From positions 1,483,501-1,547,500 of the forward strand of contig NC_017384.1 in the NCBI RefSeq assembly GCF_000223375.1: a stretch of DNA of 64,000 bases. The letters run 5' to 3'. Position numbers and translations under genes: made by a program. The notes under the pieces are model-generated. The model was not told where the DNA came from, did no database searches, and worked only from the letters and a program-made list of their open reading frames with translations. Position 1 is the stretch's first letter. Every line of letters starts with the position of its first letter. This DNA comes from Ketogulonicigenium vulgare WSH-001. Lineage in GTDB: Bacteria; Pseudomonadota; Alphaproteobacteria; Rhodobacterales; Rhodobacteraceae. Below, piece after piece: positions 54,490-64,000 of this stretch.

Positions 54490-54517
54490 CCCCATTGATG
54501 CGGTAACATCAACGGGG
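54490..54517 (+). promoter_or_regulatory. Leader hairpin before the 178-residue gene
   Basis: CCCCATTGATG, a 6-base loop and CATCAACGGGG form a 10-bp stem with a single A-C mismatch, 36 bases upstream of the start codon at 54553. It lies in the expected leader and has no T run, so it may act in mRNA stability or as a protein site. Confidence 0.45.
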
Positions 54518-54552
54518 ACCTGACCACCCTAATCTCGGTTGAGGAGACCAAC

Positions 54553-55089
54553 ATGGCTGACTGTATCTCTACGACATCTTTTCGCTTTCCAAAAGTGGCG
54601 GCTTCGTTCCGCGCGACGCCGATGACCGTCAAGTTTGGGGCTGTGATGCGCAATCTTGCGTCTTACATTGAAGCGGAACGTGACCTTGAGCATTGCGACA
54701 GCGTTGATCCGTCTTGCGATGCGTGGATCCGCGATGCGGAGCGAGCCCGCGCGCATGTTCTCGATGCGATCAGCGCACTGCACGCTGCGCCCATCTTGCG
54801 CGCTGAGGATATGCCTCTGCGGCGTTACGCTGAGTTGACCCAGATGCTGATCCAGAGCGACAGCGCGACGCAGTTTTGTGCCATCGCCGCCCTGCCCGCG
54901 CGCTTCTACCAGCTTTTCCACTGCTCCGGTCCCGACCTTACCGCACACCGTGTCAACCTTCTGATCGCCGCTTTTGACCAGCACCTGCATGCGCTTGCCA
55001 CATTGTCGGACTTTACCGATTTCTCCGCCACGGGTGAGATGGTAGCTCCATCCGTCACCGCGGATACGATGTGGGCGACCGCCGCCTGA
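54553..55089 (+). CDS. Unknown 178-residue protein of the mobile element
   Basis: Starts at an ATG with TTGAGGAG 7 bases upstream. The N-terminus CISTTSFRFPKVAASFRATP is followed by a mostly helical protein (VMRNLASYIEAERDLEHCDS, ARAHVLDAISALHAAPIL, RRYAELTQMLIQSDS). No signal peptide, membrane segment or catalytic motif is visible. It lies between the RHH operators and the GIY-YIG gene, on the same strand as the latter (154-base gap). Codon use looks normal and the frame is intact. No family is recognised. Confidence 0.7.
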   Translation: MADCISTTSFRFPKVAASFRATPMTVKFGAVMRNLASYIEAERDLEHCDSVDPSCDAWIRDAERARAHVLDAISALHAAPILRAEDMPLRRYAELTQMLIQSDSATQFCAIAALPARFYQLFHCSGPDLTAHRVNLLIAAFDQHLHALATLSDFTDFSATGEMVAPSVTADTMWATAA

Positions 55090-55243
55090 GCATCAGGCCC
55101 TGATGGTCTGTGTGTAGGTCGGCCGCCTCAGCCACGCCCCCGCATCTTCATACTCCGTTTGCCAACGGCATACTGCTGCGCCCCTCGCGTAGCAATTCCA
55201 CCATTGGCGTTCCTCATCCTGTTTTTTTTCGGGAGGGCTAACT

Positions 55244-56410
55244 ATGCTCAAGACTAACTTTTCTTTGAGTGATGACCTTACACCGCTTTCGGTTTCCGAT
55301 CTTCCGCTCGTCGTCCATCCCGGCAAGGTGCATGTCCATTGGGCCGAGACCGCCCACGCCAAGCGCTTCGACATTCTGGCCCGCGTCCGCGACCGCCTGC
55401 ACGTCGCGCTGCGCTGTCAGAGCTGCGGCGACGTCCATGTGTCGCGCGTTTCTGTGGTGATGACTGCACAGCCCCTCTGCCCGCACTGTGTCGAATCCCG
55501 CTGGCGTCAGACGGCCCTGACAGCTGGACTGACCTGGCGCGGTCGAGATCCGGAACACCGCCACTACGCATACTATGGCCTGCCGTGTGGCCACGACGTG
55601 CGCCGCCAAGTCAGCTTTGTTGAACGTGTTGCCTCTGGCACCGTCGCCATCCGCTGCGAGAACTGTCTTGTTCATCGTGAAGAGGCCGAAGCTTCTCGTT
55701 TCGGCTGGCAGCGCATCGGGCGCGACCCTCAAGGCAATGCAAACTACCGCCTCTACCGTCACGGCTGCGGCCACGAACAGCGGATCGCGGTGGCGAACCT
55801 GCGCTGGGGCCAGTGCGACTGCGCCGGTTGCGGCGAATCTTGGACAGCTAAACCGTCCTACATCTACTTGCTCGACATCCGTCACCCCCAGACCAAGAGG
55901 CACTATCTCAAATTGGGATATTCTTCTCATCCCGTAAAGAGACACAAACACCAGTTAGGACTTCCTAAAAATGCTACCGTCGAGGTGCTCCGGGTCGTGG
56001 CCATGCCTACTGGCCACGACGCCTGCGCCCACGAGAAGGCCGCCCATGCCCGCCTCAGCCGGCAGCATCCGGAAGCTTTGGTTCCCAACTCGGAATACCA
56101 AGCTTTCATGAATGTGGTGTCCGAGATCTACAGGCCTGTGTCGCTTTCCATCCTTCAAGATACACTTGACCGGATCGAAGTCGAGATCACGGATGCCGTT
56201 CGTATCCGGAATTCGGATACGGCCGCTGCCCCGCCTCAAACCACGTCCCGCATCCATACGGACGCCCGGAACAACCCGGAATCGCAGTCGTCCACCGCTT
56301 TGAACAATCGGTCTCCGGCACGCGGCCAACCACGGCGTAGGCGGCGTCCCATGACCGATCCACGCGACCCGAATCCGATCCTGCGTCGCCATTGGGGCCT
56401 CACCAGATAA
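55244..56410 (+). CDS. Zinc-ribbon protein with GIY-YIG (T5orf172/MUG113-like) nuclease domain
   Basis: 388 residues; TCGGGAGGG precedes the ATG. Three Cys-rich modules fill the first half (Cys58/61 and 79/82; Cys115 with 138/141; Cys175 with 191/193/196). The GIY-YIG-type core covers about 205-295: YIYLL (206-210), YLKLG (221-225), Arg232 in HPVKRHKHQ, Glu264 in HEKAAHARL and Asn282 in VPNSEY. GIY-YIG proteins nick or cut DNA; zinc ribbons suggest DNA recognition. The last 80 residues are a basic Arg/Pro tail. A broken copy lies at 16850-17332. Function is unknown; a homing or defence-type nuclease are both possible. Confidence 0.8.
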   Translation: MLKTNFSLSDDLTPLSVSDLPLVVHPGKVHVHWAETAHAKRFDILARVRDRLHVALRCQSCGDVHVSRVSVVMTAQPLCPHCVESRWRQTALTAGLTWRGRDPEHRHYAYYGLPCGHDVRRQVSFVERVASGTVAIRCENCLVHREEAEASRFGWQRIGRDPQGNANYRLYRHGCGHEQRIAVANLRWGQCDCAGCGESWTAKPSYIYLLDIRHPQTKRHYLKLGYSSHPVKRHKHQLGLPKNATVEVLRVVAMPTGHDACAHEKAAHARLSRQHPEALVPNSEYQAFMNVVSEIYRPVSLSILQDTLDRIEVEITDAVRIRNSDTAAAPPQTTSRIHTDARNNPESQSSTALNNRSPARGQPRRRRRPMTDPRDPNPILRRHWGLTR

Positions 56411-56740
56411 GGCCTGTCGCCACGGTGCGTCCGGATCGCAATCTACCACTTATCGGCGTCTCCGGATGCGTGGAGCATCTCAGCTCATAGCCGCTCTGCA
56501 GGGCGATCCGGAATCCGGACCGCGCCGCCCCATGCGACGGCGCCCACCAGTGCTGATCCCGGATTCCGGGTGCCCCCGGATAAAACACGCCTGAACCAGA
56601 CAAACGTCCGGATCTGCGCGCGCCGTCCCATCTGCACCGCCGCCGCACCTATTTCGCGGGATCACGGCCTCCCTCTGCGGGCCGCCCCTCCGCCATCCGG
56701 AACAACGGATGGCCTACCCCCTCATACTCGCAATCCTGCC
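56411..56740 (+). repeat. CCGGAT/ATCCGG-rich spacer between the GIY-YIG and AAA+ genes
   Basis: Exact CCGGAT or ATCCGG hexamers occur about ten times between 56160 and 56700, several as palindromic TCCGGA cores and one as the tandem ATCCGGAATCCGG at about 56510. A long open frame runs through it into the AAA+ gene, but its Pro/Arg-rich reading has no support. A related array lies behind the broken copy (17333-17604) and scattered copies recur near 59520-59580. Confidence 0.6.
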
Positions 56741-59008
56741 ATGACTCAGACAAACGCAAACACGAACAAGACCGCCAAACCTGAATCCGGAACCCTCAAT
56801 CATCCCTCTTGGGGGCCCTTTGCGCGTCACGCCATCCGCCGCCTCGCAGCAGATCTGACGGACCGGCTGAGCTCATCGTGGGATCCGTGCCTCGACCCGG
56901 AAGACATGGACCTGCCCGAACTTCTGGAGGCCGCAATGTCGCCTCCGGGATCGTCTATGCTGAATGCTTTGGACGCCAGCCCTGTCGCGCAGAACATCTC
57001 ACCCGAAGAATTTGACGCTATTGCGGAGGCCGGCGGCGATCCCGCCGCAACCGCTTCGGATGGAAAGTCGCAACCTGGAATCCGGCTCCCCGCGGGCAAG
57101 CTCTTCCCGCTCCTGCGCCTCGCCGCCAGTATTGGCAGCCTCAGCGATCGCGACGCCATGCTGACGCCAGGCGCGATCACGATGATCGAACGCGTTCCGG
57201 ATGATCTCATCACACAGCTCAATCGGCTCATGCAGCATTTTCTCCCGCCGGACATGTCCGTCGCTCTGTCTCTTGGTCGCCTGCCACGCGATAAGCCTTA
57301 TCTCCTGCTGCTCAGCCCGGACATCCTGAACAACAAAGTCTCTGAACGTGCCGTGAGCGCATTTACGGCTGATCTCGCGCGCGCTGTCGACATGCGCGCC
57401 CCGATCGTGGTCCTTTGGCCAGATGAGGCGACTGTGCCCGCCATGCTGCAGCAATCACTTATCCAGCGCCGGACATATGCGCCTCTGTCGATCGACATTC
57501 TGATCGCTGCCTTGCGGGCCACCCATAGTGCGACGGGCCGTATCGACGAGACCGCGGTGCGCACGGCCCTCTCGAACGATCGAGAGATTTCGGGCCTTGA
57601 TGACCTGTCACTGAGCCTCGCAATGCGCGCACCTACCGCAAAGGCCGTCGCCGAACGGCTCGCGACGCTGACAAACAAAGCCCCGCGCGCCCCGGCTGAC
57701 GGCCCTTGGCTCGAGGACATCCATGGCGACACGCCGGCGCTGCTCGGCGCGCGCCAGATCGTGCGCGACCTGCGCGCATGGAAGACCGGCGAAGTGGCTT
57801 GGCAGGACCTGACGAGGACGCTGCTGCTCTACGGCCCACCCGGCACCGGTAAGAGCTGGATCGCGCGCGCGATGGGCAATAGCGCAGGTTTCTCGGTTGT
57901 GACGGGGACATTCGGCGCATGGCAGGCCGCCGGCCATCTGGGCGACATGCTGCGCGAGATGCAGCGGACTTTCCGCGAGGCCCGCTCGAAAGCACCAACT
58001 GTGTTGATCATCGACGAGATCGACGCTGTCGGCTCGCGCGAAGACCCCGAACAGCACAATCGCAGCTACCGCACTCAGGTCATCAATAGCTTTCTCTCAG
58101 AGATGGACGCGATTGCACGCGAGGAAGGCGTCGTTGTCGTGGGCACCAGCAATCACCCCGAGATGATCGACCCCGCGGTGTTGCGCGCGGGACGTTTCGA
58201 CATGCGCGTCAACGTGCCCCTGCCCGATGTCGAAGGGCTCTACAGCGTCTTCCGGGCGTGCCTGCCAGACTGGCGTGAAGCCGATCTGCGCGATCTGGCG
58301 ACGCGCGCCGCCGGCTGCTCCGCTGCCGATGTCGACGCGGCGATCCGGCAGACGCGAGCAATGGCCCGTGGGGCGAAGCGGGACATGACCCTTTCAGATC
58401 TCCAGCAGGTATTTCGGCTCACCCATGACCCCGCCATCGACCGCCGCGTTGCCTTGCATGAATGCGGCCATGCCATCACCTGTGCCGCGCTGGATCTCGG
58501 GCCTGTCAAACGGGTGTTCCTCGCCAGAGAGGGCGGTGGCGGCACCGTGCTCGAAGCCTCAGCCAAGCACGGCGTATTGCAGGACATGCAGGATCACCTG
58601 GCGCAACTGCTGGCCGGGCGTGCCGCCGAACGCCTCGTGCTTGGTGACATCTCGGCCGGTGCGGGCGGCGGCGCAGATTCCGACCTGTCCCATGCGACAA
58701 AAATCGCAACGTCGATCCAGATGCGCTATGGGCTGGGCGCTCAAGGACCGGTCTGGACCGAAGATCCCGAGACCCAACTTGTCCTTGATCCCGATATGCT
58801 GTTTCGGGTCAGACGCGAACTTGAAGGCGCCGAGAAGCGCGCCATGCAGATCCTCAGCACCCATCGTGCCCTCCTCGCAGAGATGGCTGAGGCCTTGGCC
58901 GCGTCTCGCGACATGGACAGTGTCGAGGCAGAAGGCTGGCTCGCAAGGGTCCAAGGTGGGACGCCGGCCCAAAACCCAGACATGCACGCCGAACCGCTTG
59001 CGCAATAG
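56741..59008 (+). CDS. FtsH-like AAA+ ATPase with M41 zinc-peptidase domain, no membrane anchor
   Basis: 755 residues from the ATG at 56741 (frame open to 56570, where it runs through repeats). An N-terminal region of about 340 residues has no transmembrane segment and no known domain. The AAA+ module has Walker A GPPGTGKS (365-372), Walker B VLIIDEIDAVGSRE (421-434), sensor VVGTSNHPEMID and Arg finger region VLRAGRFDMRV. The peptidase domain has HECGH (573-577) and the third ligand Asp648 in ADSDLSHATK. Classical FtsH is an inner-membrane protease; this soluble version in a mobile element probably degrades or remodels cytosolic targets. No strong ribosome binding site is visible. Confidence 0.85.
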   Translation: MTQTNANTNKTAKPESGTLNHPSWGPFARHAIRRLAADLTDRLSSSWDPCLDPEDMDLPELLEAAMSPPGSSMLNALDASPVAQNISPEEFDAIAEAGGDPAATASDGKSQPGIRLPAGKLFPLLRLAASIGSLSDRDAMLTPGAITMIERVPDDLITQLNRLMQHFLPPDMSVALSLGRLPRDKPYLLLLSPDILNNKVSERAVSAFTADLARAVDMRAPIVVLWPDEATVPAMLQQSLIQRRTYAPLSIDILIAALRATHSATGRIDETAVRTALSNDREISGLDDLSLSLAMRAPTAKAVAERLATLTNKAPRAPADGPWLEDIHGDTPALLGARQIVRDLRAWKTGEVAWQDLTRTLLLYGPPGTGKSWIARAMGNSAGFSVVTGTFGAWQAAGHLGDMLREMQRTFREARSKAPTVLIIDEIDAVGSREDPEQHNRSYRTQVINSFLSEMDAIAREEGVVVVGTSNHPEMIDPAVLRAGRFDMRVNVPLPDVEGLYSVFRACLPDWREADLRDLATRAAGCSAADVDAAIRQTRAMARGAKRDMTLSDLQQVFRLTHDPAIDRRVALHECGHAITCAALDLGPVKRVFLAREGGGGTVLEASAKHGVLQDMQDHLAQLLAGRAAERLVLGDISAGAGGGADSDLSHATKIATSIQMRYGLGAQGPVWTEDPETQLVLDPDMLFRVRRELEGAEKRAMQILSTHRALLAEMAEALAASRDMDSVEAEGWLARVQGGTPAQNPDMHAEPLAQ

Positions 59009-59825
59009 CGACAGCTATATGGCGTGTGCGCGGGCGATCACGCGGGACCTTGTCTGACTCTCACCTGCGCAAACAAACCAACAAAAAAGGCAGTAAGACG
59101 GCGGCATCGACCGCCGGTTAAAACCAAAAAATCAAAAGACGGCGCTGCTGCGGCGGGCTAAGCCCGCCGTCCACTCCATCCCCCGAAGAATAAAAAAGAA
59201 AGAGAACAAAGAGAACAAAGAGAACAAAGAACTCAAAAACTAAAAGACCCATAAACGCGTCAGCCTCACGGCGCGCCGATGCAGCCAAATCAACGAAGAG
59301 CAGGATCCGCGCAAGAGAGAGATACGGGCTGTCTCAGATCGTCGGCGGCCCCTGACGCGATGTCCCGCATTCTGGAGCCCGACATCGCCGACCTACCGTA
59401 ATAAACGTAAGCAGGGTCGACAAACGCCCGGCGCGCACGGGTGACGGCGGTGTCTGACAGTGCAGGTCAGGACAAAACGCGCGGCCGGACCAATTCACCC
59501 TGTCCGCGCGTTCCCAAAATCCGGATAATTCGCGCCCGATGGTCGACTGCGCCCGGCTGACGGCCCGCACGGTGCTCCGGATGCGTTCGGCGCGCTAGCC
59601 CATAAGCCGCCTCCGATCCCGACTAACCCTCTTGAGGATGAGATTTACGTATTTTCAGTTAGTTATCCACATCCATGAGCCCTGATATCCGTGTTTTCCG
59701 CTGAGAGAGCCCCATCCCATGCCTTATGATCATCTTAACAGCCGTCGGATCACCGATGGCACACAGGATCATCATCAGCGAACGCCGACGGGCTATGCCC
59801 TCCGGCGCAGGGAGCAACTCGGCCC
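59009..59825. other. 800-base gap with hairpins and a tandem repeat
   Basis: No gene is supported here. Two strong stems follow the AAA+ gene: CGGCGG/CCGCCG at 59099-59116 and CGGCGGGCT/AGCCCGCCG at 59151-59169. A purine-rich run with tandem repeats follows at 59186-59240. Scattered CCGGAT words and a long GC-rich part (59330-59620) follow with no readable protein. Frames starting near 59719 overlap the small gene at 59826 and are not called. Confidence 0.45.
59202..59228 (+). repeat. Three tandem GAGAACAAA repeats
   Basis: GAGAACAAA occurs three times end to end (59202-59210, 59211-59219, 59220-59228) and is followed by a degenerate fourth copy (GAACTCAAA). It sits in an A-rich, almost T-free stretch just downstream of two hairpins. 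It could be an iteron, a recombinase accessory site or simply slippage. Confidence 0.7.
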
Positions 59826-60026
59826 ATGGCGCGAGACCGGAGAGATATTGCCACGAAGGACGGCGCCACGCAGTCGGCCCCTGCCCCCGTGGCATCTCCG
59901 ATCGACAAAGCCCTTGCCGGTAATCGGATCGCCGATCACCATCGCGACCAATTGCTCACCCTCGTCCGGGCGCTGGCCCGCGATGCCGCACGCGCCGATC
60001 ACGCCGCCGAGGGCGACAATCTTTGA
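59826..60026 (+). CDS. Small protein upstream of the serine recombinase
   Basis: 66 residues: a hydrophilic start (RDRRDIATKDGATQSAPAPV) and an amphipathic helix (RDQLLTLVRALARDAARADH). It ends 32 bases before the recombinase start and probably shares its transcript. A short companion gene in this position could be an accessory or directionality factor, but no family is recognised and the start lacks a strong ribosome binding site. Confidence 0.45.
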   Translation: MARDRRDIATKDGATQSAPAPVASPIDKALAGNRIADHHRDQLLTLVRALARDAARADHAAEGDNL

Positions 60027-60058
60027 TGTGACACTTCTGCCGCTTGGGGAGACCGCCC

Positions 60059-61780
<1,722 letters not shown>

Positions 61781-61829
61781 TTGTTGGGATTTTGATCGTA
61801 TTGAGAGAGAGAAGATGCTTCTTATCAGG

Positions 61830-61945
61830 TCTGGCGGTGACTTACTCTCCCACGACTTAAGTCGCAGTACCATCAGCGTAGCCGCCCTTAACTTCCGAGT
61901 TCGGGAAGGGATCGGGTGTTTAACGGCCACTATGGCCACCAGACC
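61830..61945 (-). rRNA. rrf: 5S ribosomal RNA
   Basis: About 116 nt. The reverse strand reads CGGTCTGGTGGCCATAGTGG at the 5' side, then CCCGAACTCGGAAGTTAAG and the closing GGGAGAGTAAGTCACCGCCA. This is the conserved 5S structure between 23S and tRNA-fMet. Ends are approximate by a few bases. Confidence 0.93.
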
Positions 61946-62019
61946 GGGAAAGAAGCATCATTTTTGTTGTCAAGTATACTGATTTGTATGATTTTTTGAT
62001 TTGGTTGAGCTATTTCTGG

Positions 62020-64000
<1,981 letters not shown>

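Noticed and set aside
56570..56740. The longer N-terminus of the AAA+ protein
   Set aside because: It would be translated from the CCGGAT repeat spacer, with Pro/Arg-rich sequence and no start signal.
59202..59228. A CRISPR array
   Set aside because: The 9-base units are directly tandem, without spacers. No CRISPR-like repeat-spacer pattern or cas gene was seen anywhere in the window.

Overview
The window looks like chromosome of an alphaproteobacterium of the Rhodobacteraceae/Paracoccaceae type. This rests on the GC-rich codon use of the core genes, the oligopeptide (Dpp-type) ABC operons, an EcfG-type sigma factor with its GGAAC-N16-CGTT promoters, and an rRNA operon whose 3' end runs 23S - 5S - tRNA-fMet. 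The window is rich in insertion-sequence debris and relics of mobile elements, so it reads as an accessory region beside an rrn operon.

Layout. 1-3.5 kb: a GMC oxidoreductase cut by the window edge, a TetR regulator, an isochorismatase-fold hydrolase and a LysR regulator. A similar imperfect palindrome lies upstream of both enzyme genes. 3.8-9.2 kb: an IS3-family element with a broken orfA, an IS21 relic, a FUSC-type membrane protein, a TetR regulator divergent from a coniferyl-aldehyde-dehydrogenase-like gene, and a deletion scar joining an alpha/beta hydrolase fragment to an AraC fragment. 9.2-15.8 kb (minus): a complete peptide-type ABC importer operon with an M20 peptidase. 16-19.1 kb: remains of an older mobile element (broken unknown gene, broken copy of the GIY-YIG gene found at 55 kb, DUF3363 relaxase tail with a nonsense codon), interrupted by an IS427-type IS5 element.

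19.1-37.8 kb is a stress and storage-sugar island: mpg, a YetF-like membrane protein, a flavin oxidoreductase, treZ, glgB, glgA, an SMP-30 lactonase, glgX, glgC, a GH15 hydrolase, two SDR dehydrogenases and an EcfG-like sigma factor. Two exact GGAAC-N16-CGTT promoters precede the GH15 gene and the second SDR, and a near match precedes yetF, so part of the island probably answers to the general stress response. IS5-type copies in opposite orientation lie on its two sides. 39.2-48.5 kb: an MFS transporter, an IclR regulator and a second complete Dpp-type ABC operon ending in a TRZ/ATZ-type amidohydrolase.

48.8-61.8 kb is most simply read as an integrated mobile element. It holds a DUF927 ATPase, two unrecognised membrane or exported proteins, an XRE regulator, a 52-residue ribbon-helix-helix protein beside two TGTATATACA operators, an unknown 178-residue protein, a zinc-ribbon/GIY-YIG protein, a FtsH-like AAA+ ATPase with an intact M41 HExxH site but no membrane anchor, a small protein, and a large serine recombinase whose last codons and stop lie inside the tRNA-fMet gene. 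The GIY-YIG plus AAA+/M41 pair is the best candidate for an undescribed system. 61.7-64 kb: tRNA-fMet, 5S and the 3' two thirds of 23S rRNA, all on the minus strand.
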